Source of the DNA: an uncultured Collinsella sp.
GTDB taxonomy: Bacteria; Actinomycetota; Coriobacteriia; Coriobacteriales; Coriobacteriaceae
NCBI GenBank assembly: GCA_958451615.1
Contig: CAUDQR010000001.1
Location: forward strand, 1 to 64,000
DNA: 64,000 bases
Direction of reading: 5' to 3'
In this document: positions 1 through 7,052 of the stretch, piece by piece
Layout of the letters: each line of letters starts with the position of its first letter
Position numbering within the stretch: the first letter of the stretch is position 1
Translations under genes and position numbers: made by a program
The notes under the pieces: model-generated
What the model was told of the DNA's origin: nothing
Seen by the model: the letters and a program-made list of their open reading frames with translations, nothing else
Database searches by the model: none

Positions 1-89
1 GATAAAGTCTGTCGCGAGTTCCGCACGAGCCGGAAAGCACTTAATGTGCTTTCCGTGCGAGCAGGACTGCCCGAGCAGCAGACTTTATC
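1..89. repeat. Compound palindrome with conserved core
   Basis: The ends GATAAAGTCTG (1-11) and CAGACTTTATC (79-89) are perfect inverted repeats. An inner perfect hairpin, CGGAAAGCAC with GTGCTTTCCG (31-55), sits in the middle. Between arm and hairpin lie GAGTTCCGCACGA on one side and CAGGACTG on the other. Both of these also occur, inverted, in the large palindrome at 43842-43977, so the two belong to one family. It may double as a terminator for the leftward gene that ends at 113. Confidence 0.7.
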
Positions 90-112
90 GCCCGCCGCCT
101 CGCCCAGTTTCC

Positions 113-922
113 TTACTGCGGCTGTTTGCCGATGTAGGCGAGTATGCCGCCGTCCACGTACAGAATGTGCCCGTTGACGAAGTTCGAAGCGTCGGAAGCC
201 AGGAACACGGCAGGGCCCTTCAGGTCCTCGGGCGTGCCCCAACGGGCTGCCGGCGTCTTGGCGATGATGAACTGGTCAAACGGATGGCGGCTGCCGTCGG
301 GCTGCGTCTCGCGCAGCGGTGCGGTCTGCGGCGTGGCGATGTAGCCGGGCCCAATGCCGTTGCACTGGATATTGGCCTCGCCAAACTCGGAGCAGATGTT
401 CTTGGTGAGCATCTTGAGTCCGCCCTTGGCGGCGGCATAGCCGGCGATGGTCTCGCGGCCCAGCTCGCTCATCATGGAGCAGATATTGATGATCTTGCCG
501 TGACCCTTGGCGATCATGCCCGGCAGGCAGGCCTTGGACACGATAAACGGGGCATTGAGGTCGATGTCGACGACGCGACGGAAGTCCTCGGCGCTCATGT
601 CGAGCATCGGGGTGCGCTGGATGACGCCGGCGTTGTTGACCAGAATGTCGGGCGTGGTGCCAAAATCGGCCTCGATCTTGGCGATGAGCTCGGCGACGAC
701 GGCCTCGTCGGTGACGTCGGCAACATAGCCGTGAGCATCAAAGCCCAGCTCGCGGTAGTGCTTCTCGGCCTCGGCGACCTTGTCGGCGTGACGGGCGTTA
801 AAGGCGATCCTGGCGCCGGCTTCGCCGAGTGCCTCGGCCATGGCCATGCCGATGCCATAGGTGGCGCCGGTCACGAGCGCGACCTTGCCGTCTAGGCGGA
901 AGCTGTCCATAAGGTTAGACAT
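113..922 (-). CDS. SDR-family sugar-acid dehydrogenase (gluconate 5-dehydrogenase / KduD-like)
   Basis: This is a 269-residue classical short-chain dehydrogenase/reductase, cytosolic and NAD(P)-dependent. Visible motifs are the Rossmann loop TGATYGIG, NNAG, the catalytic Ser in INICSMMSE, the YxxxK pair in YAAAKGG, and the C-terminal VNGHILYVDGG common to gluconate 5-dehydrogenases and 2-deoxy-D-gluconate 3-dehydrogenases. The start at 922 is chosen because GGAAGGA lies 5 bases upstream; an ATG at 949 has no such site. Its neighbours are kdgK, eda and a GntR regulator, so it probably oxidises or reduces a keto-sugar acid feeding KDG. The exact substrate cannot be read from sequence. Confidence 0.85.
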   Translation of the reverse strand: MSNLMDSFRLDGKVALVTGATYGIGMAMAEALGEAGARIAFNARHADKVAEAEKHYRELGFDAHGYVADVTDEAVVAELIAKIEADFGTTPDILVNNAGVIQRTPMLDMSAEDFRRVVDIDLNAPFIVSKACLPGMIAKGHGKIINICSMMSELGRETIAGYAAAKGGLKMLTKNICSEFGEANIQCNGIGPGYIATPQTAPLRETQPDGSRHPFDQFIIAKTPAARWGTPEDLKGPAVFLASDASNFVNGHILYVDGGILAYIGKQPQ

Positions 923-979
923 TACAATCCTTCCAAAAGAAACGTTCATCTATATAAGTCTTGCTTCTATTACAAGTTC

Positions 980-1056
980 AGTATAGGAGAAGCGGAGGAA
1001 TTAAAAGTCAGGTTTTCCTAGAATCAGGTGAACGTTCACTTTTAAAAGGTGAACGG
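980..1056 (-). promoter_or_regulatory. Promoter and GntR-type operator upstream of the SDR gene
   Basis: On the minus strand TATACT (980-985) is a good -10, with an ACTTTT-like -35 17 bp upstream. Further upstream, AGGTGAACGTTCACTT (1026-1041) matches 15 of 16 positions of the perfect palindrome next to the GntR gene at 3847-3870. A half site AGGTGAAC follows at 1047. The same regulator probably acts here; a site upstream of -35 would fit activation, but that is inference. Confidence 0.6.
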
Positions 1057-1259
1057 TTGTAGCCGCTCGTCGCGATATCTGCTACATGGAGTAGCGCCCG
1101 TGCGCATCGCATTTCTCCTCTCATAGATGCGCGGCGCAAGAGGTCCCGAGTTCAACACGAGCTCGGGGCCTTTTTGTTTGGATTACGGACGCATTGCCGG
1201 ACGAAAACACTATGCGTTTGGTAAATAGTCGTATGAACGTGAAATTTGTATCTAGTTTC
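1057..1259. other. Intergenic stretch without a recognised gene
   Basis: Between the SDR operator and the AlbA_2 gene control region I see no convincing reading frame. It contains one rightward terminator (1142-1175) with no gene obviously feeding it, so a short untranslated transcript starting near 1060 is possible. Confidence 0.4.
1142..1175 (+). terminator. Rho-independent terminator without an obvious upstream gene
   Basis: GGTCCCGAG and CTCGGGGCC form a 9-bp stem (one G-U pair) followed by TTTTTG. The nearest upstream gene runs in the other direction, so the hairpin would end an unannotated rightward transcript. Confidence 0.65.
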
Positions 1260-1330
1260 CGTACGCAAATAAGACGAAAACAGTTTGCGTCTGATTCTAA
1301 GCCGTACGCAAATGTTTTTCGTCTTATAAT
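1260..1330 (+). promoter_or_regulatory. Promoter with nested repeats (probable operator) of the AlbA_2 gene
   Basis: TATAAT at 1325-1330 is a consensus -10. Upstream, CGTACGCAAAT is directly repeated at 1260 and 1303. ACGCAAA pairs with TTTGCGT (1263-1290). AAGACGAAAAC at 1271 recurs inverted as GTTTTTCGTCTT just before the -10. Such nested symmetry suggests repression, plausibly by the DNA-binding product of the gene itself. Confidence 0.55.
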
Positions 1331-1369
1331 ACGGTTCAGATGAGCATGAAAAGGAGAAGGACCGTACGT

Positions 1370-2623
1370 ATGGTTGTCAGAGAGAGTCCTACCGTCGAAT
1401 ACAAGGAAAGCGTAACGCCGACGTTTCTTAAAACGGTGAGCGCCTATGCAAACTACGGGACGGGCAAGATAGAGTTTGGCGTTGACGACGGTGGTGTTGC
1501 AGTCGGTCTTTCTGACCCGGTTGCGGAGTGTCTGCGCATCGAGAACATGATTAATGACAGTCTGGATCCTGCGCCTCGTTACACGCTCGAGCTCGACGAG
1601 AACCGCGGAACTGTAACGCTTACGGTTTACGAGGGGCAGGACAAGCCCTATCGAAGCAAGGGGAAGGCCTACAGGCGAAATGATTCGGCGACGGTAGAGG
1701 TCGACCGTTTTGAATACGGCAGGCTGACGCTCGAAGGCAGCAATCTGACGTTCGATGCGCTCACCTCGGCTCGCCAGGACCTGAGTTTTCATACGCTCGA
1801 ACACAAGTGCATCGAGCATCTAGGCATTTCTGAGCTCACGTCGGATATCATGCGAACGCTTCGCCTGCTCGGCAAGGATGGCTATACCAATGCCGCGGCG
1901 ATATTGGCGGATAACAACGAATTTCCGGGCATCGACTGCGTTCGTTTTGGCGACACCGAGGACGTGCTTTTAGATCGTGAGACGACGACGGGCCTGTCTG
2001 CAATTGAGCAGGTTGATAGAGCAGTTGCCATGTTCGCGCGCTACTATCGTTATGAGCGCATCGAAGGTGTCGAGCGTGTTCAGACCGACCGGATTCCCCT
2101 CGAGGCATTCCGCGAGGCAGTTGCAAACGCTCTAGTGCATCGGACGTGGGACGTGCAAGCGAATGTTCAGGTTGCTCTGTATGATGATCGCGTCGTTGTG
2201 ACTTCACCCGGGTCGTTGCCCGCTGGCTTGACGACGGAGCAATACCTGTATGGACAGATATCCGTGCTCAGAAATCCCATCGTTGCCGAGGTCTTCTTAA
2301 AGTTGGACTATATCGAGAAGTTTGGAACGGGAATTGCGCGCATTAGGCGTGCCTATCGCGATTCGATTAATCAGCCGGTCTTTGATATTCGTGGCGGCGT
2401 GGTAGCTGTCGCGTTGCCCGTTACCGATGCCTTTGAAGGGTCTGGAGAAGAGGCTCAGGTTCTTAAGGCCTTGTCGGGCGGACGAATTATGTCGCGAAGT
2501 GAGATTGAGAAACAGACGGGGCTGAGCCGTGCGCGAACATTGTCCGCGCTCGAATCTCTGCTCAGCCGAAACGCGATCATGAAACAGGGGACAGGCCGCG
2601 CCACGAAATACGAGCGAGCGTAG
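1370..2623 (+). CDS. AlbA_2-domain putative transcriptional regulator / ATP-binding protein
   Basis: The 417-residue protein has three parts: an N-terminal AlbA_2 (Schlafen-like) domain with VEYKES and an ANYGTGKIEFGVDD stretch, a central RecG-like GHKL ATPase segment with EAFREAVANALVHR (residues about 245-260) and KFGTGIARIRRA, and a C-terminal winged helix (MSRSEIEKQTGLSRARTLSALE). The start at 1370 is preferred over 1340 because AAGGAGAAGG lies 10 bases upstream. It has its own promoter and terminator, so it is monocistronic. Members of this family are usually annotated as regulators; target unknown. Confidence 0.8.
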   Translation: MVVRESPTVEYKESVTPTFLKTVSAYANYGTGKIEFGVDDGGVAVGLSDPVAECLRIENMINDSLDPAPRYTLELDENRGTVTLTVYEGQDKPYRSKGKAYRRNDSATVEVDRFEYGRLTLEGSNLTFDALTSARQDLSFHTLEHKCIEHLGISELTSDIMRTLRLLGKDGYTNAAAILADNNEFPGIDCVRFGDTEDVLLDRETTTGLSAIEQVDRAVAMFARYYRYERIEGVERVQTDRIPLEAFREAVANALVHRTWDVQANVQVALYDDRVVVTSPGSLPAGLTTEQYLYGQISVLRNPIVAEVFLKLDYIEKFGTGIARIRRAYRDSINQPVFDIRGGVVAVALPVTDAFEGSGEEAQVLKALSGGRIMSRSEIEKQTGLSRARTLSALESLLSRNAIMKQGTGRATKYERA

Positions 2624-2647
2624 TCCGAAAGACCTGTGTTACCAGGC

Positions 2648-2680
2648 AGGCCCCAAGCCGCGAATGGCCTGGGGCCTTTT
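2648..2680 (+). terminator. Rho-independent terminator after the AlbA_2 gene
   Basis: AGGCCCC (2648-2654) pairs with GGGGCCT (2671-2677), ending in TTTT, 24 bases after the stop codon. Confidence 0.75.
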
Positions 2681-2846
2681 GCATGCCGGCTGGCAATGGA
2701 CCAATTTATGTCAAGTTATAGCAACATATAGCTCCGCTTGCGGGGTTTGCGACGGGCTATTCCTCATCGTCCGTATAGCGCGTGCGTCGTTATTTGCGAC
2801 ATCGATATGCCGGGCACTCGAGCCTCGTTTGCTCCGCGGCTGTTCG

Positions 2847-3530
2847 CTATTTGGCGCCAAACGCCATGCGGACGAATCGCTGGGCAAACAGCTTGTTGGC
2901 GAAGTTGATGATGTGGCCCAAGAACAGTGCCGAGATGGCGGTGGTTACGCCAAAGCCGCCTAAGTTGTGCATGCATACCAGCGACAGCGTGAGCGAGGCG
3001 GCGACATGCGAGCAATCGAACATGACCTTTACGTCTCCAAAACGGCGCTTGAGCTTTTCCGCAATGACCTGCACCAAGCCGTCGGGTGCGTTGGGGACAA
3101 CGCCCATGTTGACGACGAGACTGACGCCAAATGCGGTGATAGCGAGGGAGAGCAGCATGGTCGCAACCTGCGCGGGGAGCGCCGTGGGATGCAGCGGGTT
3201 GAACGCCATGAACAGATCGGTGAAGCCGCCCATTAGCGTTGAAAAGCAAAGCTCGAGCAAAATGCGCGGTTGAAATTCGCGTCGCAAGATGGCGAGCTGC
3301 GCCGCGATGTAAGCGACATAGGTAGTTGTAATCCAAAAGCCGAGCGTCTTGCCCGTGAGCATGGATAGGGTCGTGGCAAAGCACGTGAGCGCAGCGACGC
3401 CCAGGCCAGATGCCGTCTGGAGGCTCATACCGAGTGCCAGCACGGCAACGCCCGCCAGATACATGAGCATCCTGATGACGGTATGGCGCCAATCGATGTT
3501 CTCGCCATGCATGATGATGAGCGGTCGCAT
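2847..3530 (-). CDS. YczE/YyaS/YitT-family integral membrane protein
   Basis: This is a 227-residue protein with about six hydrophobic segments, for example MLMYLAGVAVLALGMSL and VATMLLSLAITAFGVSL, and the family signature NMGVVPNAPDGLVQVIAEK. Start 3530 follows AAAGGA; in-frame ATGs further upstream fall inside a structured leader and are rejected. Function of the family is unknown. Here the gene shares promoter plan, LacI-type operator and hairpin with kdgK, and a large leader RNA with eda. That context suggests a role in sugar-acid transport or export; this is inference. Confidence 0.8.
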   Translation of the reverse strand: MRPLIIMHGENIDWRHTVIRMLMYLAGVAVLALGMSLQTASGLGVAALTCFATTLSMLTGKTLGFWITTTYVAYIAAQLAILRREFQPRILLELCFSTLMGGFTDLFMAFNPLHPTALPAQVATMLLSLAITAFGVSLVVNMGVVPNAPDGLVQVIAEKLKRRFGDVKVMFDCSHVAASLTLSLVCMHNLGGFGVTTAISALFLGHIINFANKLFAQRFVRMAFGAK

Positions 3531-3573
3531 GCTGCTGCATCCTTTCGATTGAATGATATTTGAAAAGAAATGT

Positions 3574-3701
3574 CTGACCTGGGCCGGCAAAAAGAGGGTT
3601 ATCGGAGGCACTGCCTTAACGGCAGAAAAGCCGGCCCCATGGTCAGTCGTCTGGGAATGTCTCGTTGTGCCGGAATGGGACTGAAGGGCTCAATGAGACG
3701 G
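3574..3701 (-). ncRNA. Candidate structured leader RNA, copy A (YitT-like gene)
   Basis: Read on the minus strand, it has an upstream domain closed by GTCTC/GAGAC that contains AGTCCCATTCCGGC. A second domain is closed by CTGACC/GGTCAG, then GGCCGGC/GCCGGCC, then the hairpin CTGCC-GTTAA-GGCAG. It ends with the single-stranded AGTGCCTCCGATAACC. Copy B before eda (5771-5913) keeps both conserved strings, while all stems differ in sequence and still pair. It lies in the 5' leader, 44 bases before the start codon. Confidence 0.7.
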
Positions 3702-3724
3702 GAGAAAAGCAAATGGCATGGCGT

Positions 3725-3774
3725 GGGCAACAGGATGCCAAGATGGTAGGGTGCGTCTTAGCATCCTGTTGCCC
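3725..3774 (-). promoter_or_regulatory. Perfect 14-bp leader hairpin with conserved 22-nt loop, copy 1
   Basis: GGGCAACAGGATGC and GCATCCTGTTGCCC are perfect arms around a 22-nt loop that contains GATGGTAGGGT. The kdgK leader (7053-7110) has an 18-bp hairpin of different stem sequence but nearly the same loop. It lies just downstream of the LacI-type operator in the transcript of the YitT-like gene. Confidence 0.7.
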
Positions 3775-3781
3775 AGGCTTG

Positions 3782-3797
3782 ACGAAATCGGTTTCGT
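3782..3797. promoter_or_regulatory. LacI-family operator (YitT-like gene)
   Basis: ACGAAATCGGTTTCGT is a near-perfect palindrome with the central CG typical of LacI-family sites. It is identical to the operator at 7127-7142 between kdgK and the lacI-type gene. It lies just downstream of the minus-strand -10, a position suited to repression. Confidence 0.7.
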
Positions 3798-3805
3798 TGA
3801 GATTT

Positions 3806-3832
3806 AGTATACGCACGGGAATCCATTTGCAA
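3806..3832 (-). promoter_or_regulatory. Promoter of the YitT-like gene
   Basis: The minus strand reads TTGCAA (3827-3832), 15 bp, TATACT (3806-3811). The kdgK promoter has the same two boxes at the same spacing. Confidence 0.65.
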
Positions 3833-3846
3833 AGCGAAATAGAAGA

Positions 3847-3870
3847 AATTAGGTGAACGTTCACCTAATT
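3847..3870. promoter_or_regulatory. 24-bp perfect palindrome, probable GntR operator
   Basis: A perfect 24-bp palindrome centred on AGGTGAACGTTCACCT lies between the divergent YitT-like and GntR genes. A 15/16 copy stands upstream of the SDR gene (1026-1041). The adjacent GntR/FadR protein is the obvious candidate binder. Confidence 0.7.
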
Positions 3871-3993
3871 GCAACAACTTATCGGTCAAAAGCCGAATCC
3901 CGGCCCTACCCCTCAAACATCGCCGTGGGATGGGGGATGCGATAGTATTACGTGGAGTTATTCGACAAACCGTGGGCTTCATTCGAGGGCTTT

Positions 3994-4686
3994 ATGGAAC
4001 AGCACCAGCATTATCAGAGCCTGCAAGATCAGGCATACAACGCATTGCGCTCTAAGATCATCTATGCCGAGCTCAAACCCGGCACACGTCTTTCGGCGAT
4101 TGGTCTGGAAAAGGAGACGGGAATTGGGCGTACGCCCATTCGCGAGTCCTTTGTGCGTCTGCGTGAGCAGGAACTGGTGGAAACGCGTCCCAAAAGCGGC
4201 ACCTATGTCTCAAAAATCAGCATGGAGCGCGCTGAGAACGCCTGTTTCTTGCGCGAGAAACTCGAGAGAAGTGTGCTCATTAAATGCTGCCCTGCCGCCA
4301 CGCCCGAGCAAAAGCATCGGCTCGGGCAGATTCTTGCCGAGTCCGAGTCGCTCGATCATCGTGAAACGCGTCGCTTTTTTGATCTGGACAACCTGTTCCA
4401 TGAGACGTGTTTTGAGATTGCCGGCCGCCACATGTTGTGGGATTGGATGAAGAGCGTCAACACGCATTTTGAGCGATACAACTGGTTGCGTATGGTGTCG
4501 CAGGATCTGGATTGGGAGCCGATTCGTCGGCAGCATCGCCGGATTCTCGAGGCCATTAAGAAGGGCGATACCGACACGGCGAGCTATCTGGCAGAGACGC
4601 ATTTGCATCTAATGCCCGAGGAGCAGGGTCCGGTTATCGCCTTGCATCCCGACTATTTTGAGCTGTCCAAAGACTCGGCCATCTAA
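3994..4686 (+). CDS. GntR/FadR-family transcriptional regulator (FCD domain)
   Basis: The 230-residue protein has an N-terminal winged helix (residues about 10-70: AYNALRSKIIYAELKPGTRL, GIGRTPIRESFVRLREQ, VETRPKSGTYVS) and a C-terminal all-helical FCD effector domain (FDLDNLFHETCFEIAG, RRQHRRILEAIKKGDTDTA, ETHLH) that binds organic or sugar acids in this family. A GTG at 3952 is an alternative start; the ATG at 3994 has only GAGGG close by. It is divergent from the YitT-like gene and flanked by the 24-bp palindrome. Probably senses a hexuronate or gluconate breakdown intermediate. Confidence 0.85.
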   Translation: MEQHQHYQSLQDQAYNALRSKIIYAELKPGTRLSAIGLEKETGIGRTPIRESFVRLREQELVETRPKSGTYVSKISMERAENACFLREKLERSVLIKCCPAATPEQKHRLGQILAESESLDHRETRRFFDLDNLFHETCFEIAGRHMLWDWMKSVNTHFERYNWLRMVSQDLDWEPIRRQHRRILEAIKKGDTDTASYLAETHLHLMPEEQGPVIALHPDYFELSKDSAI

Positions 4687-4703
4687 CTCGCCCCCCACAT
4701 TAG

Positions 4704-4766
4704 TTGCGGTGAAATAAGGATTGTTTTGCGGCTCTGACGGCGTAAACAGTCCCTATTTCACCGCAA
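4704..4766. repeat. Long inverted repeat (13-bp arms)
   Basis: TTGCGGTGAAATA and TATTTCACCGCAA are perfect 13-bp arms. A second inner pairing is GGATTGTTT with AAACAGTCC. It starts 17 bases after the GntR stop codon and may act in termination. Confidence 0.7.
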
Positions 4767-4793
4767 GTGCTGGGACACATCGGGGCATGAAAA

Positions 4794-4860
4794 AGCTGCG
4801 GCGCCGCTTGGAGGAAAAAACCGGAAGCAAGGGTCCATTCCTCCAGACGGCGCCGCAGCT
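4794..4860. repeat. Long inverted repeat (13 + 7 bp arms)
   Basis: AGCTGCGGCGCCG pairs perfectly with CGGCGCCGCAGCT, and the inner GGAGGAA pairs with TTCCTCC, leaving a loop of about 23 bases. It is the second of four consecutive palindromes between gntR and eda. Confidence 0.75.
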
Positions 4861-4922
4861 GTTTTGGTGGCTCGGCTTTTGTCGAAGTGGCTCAGCTGGG
4901 CGCGACTGCCAGCCGAGTAGGC

Positions 4923-5023
4923 AAAGCGGCTCGGGCGCGTGTCGCTTCCGTCACGTTCTATCAGCATACAAGACGGTTTTGGTTCTTGTTCGTGACGGAA
5001 ACGGCGCGCTTCCGAGCCGCTTT
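4923..5023. repeat. Long inverted repeat of about 100 bp
   Basis: AAAGCGGCTCGG pairs with CCGAGCCGCTTT at the ends, GCGCG with CGCGC next, and TTCCGTCACG with CGTGACGGAA inside, around a loop of about 35 bases. No reading frame is credible here. Confidence 0.75.
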
Positions 5024-5027
5024 AAAA

Positions 5028-5061
5028 GAAAGGGGGCGAGGTCTAGGACACGCCCCCTTTC
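5028..5061 (-). terminator. Terminator of eda (bidirectional palindrome)
   Basis: GAAAGGGGGCG and CGCCCCCTTTC form a perfect 11-bp stem directly downstream of the eda stop codon; on the minus strand it is followed by an A/T-rich run. Confidence 0.7.
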
Positions 5062-5078
5062 ACGATAGAGAGCTGAAC

Positions 5079-5720
5079 CTAGCCGCGGACCTTCTTGACG
5101 ACGTCCATGGCCTCGCGGGCAATCTGCTCGACCTTGGAGAAGTCGCCGTCGGCGAACAGGGCCGGCTTGACCATCCAGGTGCCACCGCAGGCGATGATGG
5201 CGGAGGAGCTCAGGTACTCCTCGACGTTGGCAGTGCTCACGCCGCCGGTGGGCATAAAGCGATGACCGACAAACGGAGCAGCGAGGGCCTTGATGGTGTT
5301 CAGGCCACCATACTGAGCCGCGGGGAAGAACTTGGTGACCTTGAGGCCCAGGTTCTCGGCGGCGGTAACCTCGGAGGGGGTCACGGTGCCAGGAAGGACG
5401 GGCAGGTCGATGCCGATGCAGTGCTTTACAACGTCCTCGTTGTAACCCGGGGAGACGATGAACTTGGCACCGGCGGCGCGGGCCTGCTCAACCTGCTCGA
5501 CAGTCAGGACGGTGCCAGCGCCGACGCACATCTCGGGCTCGGCCTCAGCCATGGCGGCGATGCACTCGGCGGCGCAGGCGGTGCGGAAGGTGACCTCGGC
5601 GGACTTCATGCCAGCTGCCATAAGGGCGTGGGCGAGCGGTGCGGCATCCTCGACCTTGTCGAGGACGACAACCGGCACGATGCCCAGGGATTCAAGCGTG
5701 GTGTAGAACTGATCGAACAT
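5079..5720 (-). CDS. eda: 2-dehydro-3-deoxyphosphogluconate aldolase (KHG/KDPG aldolase)
   Basis: This 213-residue class I aldolase cleaves KDPG to pyruvate and glyceraldehyde 3-phosphate. The Schiff-base lysine is in KVTKFFPA, the catalytic Glu in AEVTFRT, and substrate-binding strings VGAGTVLT, SPGYNEDV, PGTVTPSE and PTGGVS are all present. Length is normal for the family. Start 5720 has AAAGGA 5-6 bases upstream. It lies downstream of kdgK in the same orientation; the 254-base gap carries leader RNA copy B, suggesting separate control of eda within a kdgK-eda transcript. Confidence 0.93.
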   Translation of the reverse strand: MFDQFYTTLESLGIVPVVVLDKVEDAAPLAHALMAAGMKSAEVTFRTACAAECIAAMAEAEPEMCVGAGTVLTVEQVEQARAAGAKFIVSPGYNEDVVKHCIGIDLPVLPGTVTPSEVTAAENLGLKVTKFFPAAQYGGLNTIKALAAPFVGHRFMPTGGVSTANVEEYLSSSAIIACGGTWMVKPALFADGDFSKVEQIAREAMDVVKKVRG

Positions 5721-5770
5721 GGTGTTCCTTTCGATGTGAGGCGCGCACGGGCGCGTGATTGCCAAAGAAG

Positions 5771-5913
5771 ATTGGCCATGAGCCGGTTCCGGATTGGTTA
5801 TCGGAGGCACTGCTTGGGTCACAAGCAATTTCGGAACCGGCTACGAGGCCAGTCGTGAAGGAATGCCAGGCAGAGCCGGAATGGGACTAAGTGGTTCTAC
5901 CTGATCGGGGAAA
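5771..5913 (-). ncRNA. Candidate structured leader RNA, copy B (eda)
   Basis: On the minus strand: CAGG/CCTG closes a domain holding AGTCCCATTCCGGC. Next come TGGCC/GGCCA, GCCGGTTCCG/CGGAACCGGC, the hairpin TTGCTTG/CAAGCA, and finally AGTGCCTCCGATAACC. Order and conserved strings match copy A (3574-3701), while every stem has changed on both sides. That is what compensatory evolution of an RNA looks like. It ends about 50 bases before the eda start. Confidence 0.7.
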
Positions 5914-5974
5914 GCGGGGAGCGGGTCGCAGGGGTATGGGTATGGGAAACTGCGGCCCGCGGAATGGGGATGGC

Positions 5975-7009
5975 TTAGCGCGCGACGCGGGTGCCACCGT
6001 CGGCGGCGGATGCCACGGCTGCGATCTCGTCTGCGGTCACCAGGTTGGAATCGCCCTTGATGGTGAGCTTGAGGATCGAGGCGGCGATGGCGTAGTTGAC
6101 GGCGTCCTGCGGGGCAAAGTCGTTGATGAGGGCATGGACGAGGCCGGCGTTGAAAGCGTCGCCGGCGGCAACGCCCTCGAGCACGTGCACGTCGTGAGCA
6201 GGGGAGAACCAGTGCTCGCCGCTCTCGGCGTCATAGAGCATTCCCATCCAGATGGAGCGCTCGACGCAGGAGATGTTGCGGACGACCGAGGCGACCTTCT
6301 TGCAACCGTACTCGGCGCAGATCTGACGGGCCATCTCGACGTAGGTGTCGCGTTCCTCGATGCCGTGGGCAAGGGAGCCGGAGACGCAGGTCATACCGAG
6401 GCCGGCAGGAGCGTCCTCGTCGTTGGCAATGCAGATGTCAACGAGCGGCAGGAGTTCCTTCATGGTGGCCTGCGACTTCTCGGGCGACCACATCTTGCCG
6501 CGATAGTTCACGTCGCACACGGTGGCGATGCCTTTGGCGCGGCAGGCGGTGAGGGCATCCTTGCAGGCGGCGGCCATCTCGTCGGAGACGGCGGGCGTCA
6601 CGCCGGAGAAGTAGAAGACATCGACACCCTTGAGGATCTCATCCCAGTCAAAGACGTCGCGCTTGGCCATGTTGATGGCAGAGTACTTGCGGTCGTAGAC
6701 GCAGCCGTTGCCGCGCTGCGAGGCGCCGACCTCAAACACATAGGAGCCGAGACGGTCGCCCTGGCGCACGACGCGCGAGGTATCGACGTCGTAGACCTTC
6801 AGCGAACGCAGGGCGCACTCGCCCAGACGGTTGGCCGGGACAACGGAGACGTAAGCTGCCTTGTCACCCTGGTAGGCCAGGGAAAGCGCGGTGTTGGCTT
6901 CGGCGCCGCCGTAGCGGACATCAAACTCGGTCGCCTGCTCAATGCGCAGATGATCTTTGGGCGAGAGCCTCATCATGATCTCGCCGAAGGTAAGAACCGT
7001 TTTACCCAT
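5975..7009 (-). CDS. kdgK: 2-dehydro-3-deoxygluconokinase (PfkB family)
   Basis: The 344-residue sugar kinase phosphorylates KDG to KDPG, the substrate of the neighbouring eda. It opens with GKTVLTFGEIMMRLSP, followed by the PfkB signature YGGAEANTALSLAYQG and a C-terminal GVAAGDAFNAGLVHAL, whose Asp is the catalytic base (the usual GAGD is AAGD). Start 7009 is preceded by AGAAGGAG; longer frames run into the leader hairpin. It is transcribed leftward from a promoter shared back-to-back with the lacI-type gene, with two overlapping operators and a conserved-loop hairpin in its leader. Confidence 0.9.
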   Translation of the reverse strand: MGKTVLTFGEIMMRLSPKDHLRIEQATEFDVRYGGAEANTALSLAYQGDKAAYVSVVPANRLGECALRSLKVYDVDTSRVVRQGDRLGSYVFEVGASQRGNGCVYDRKYSAINMAKRDVFDWDEILKGVDVFYFSGVTPAVSDEMAAACKDALTACRAKGIATVCDVNYRGKMWSPEKSQATMKELLPLVDICIANDEDAPAGLGMTCVSGSLAHGIEERDTYVEMARQICAEYGCKKVASVVRNISCVERSIWMGMLYDAESGEHWFSPAHDVHVLEGVAAGDAFNAGLVHALINDFAPQDAVNYAIAASILKLTIKGDSNLVTADEIAAVASAADGGTRVAR

Positions 7010-7052
7010 GGTCGCGCAGCTCCTTCTTACTCGTGCGTACACCTTTGATATG

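Noticed and set aside
1120..1175. tRNA-like string with TTCAACAC resembling a T-loop
   Set aside because: No matching acceptor, D or anticodon stems; the hairpin plus T-run is better read as a terminator.
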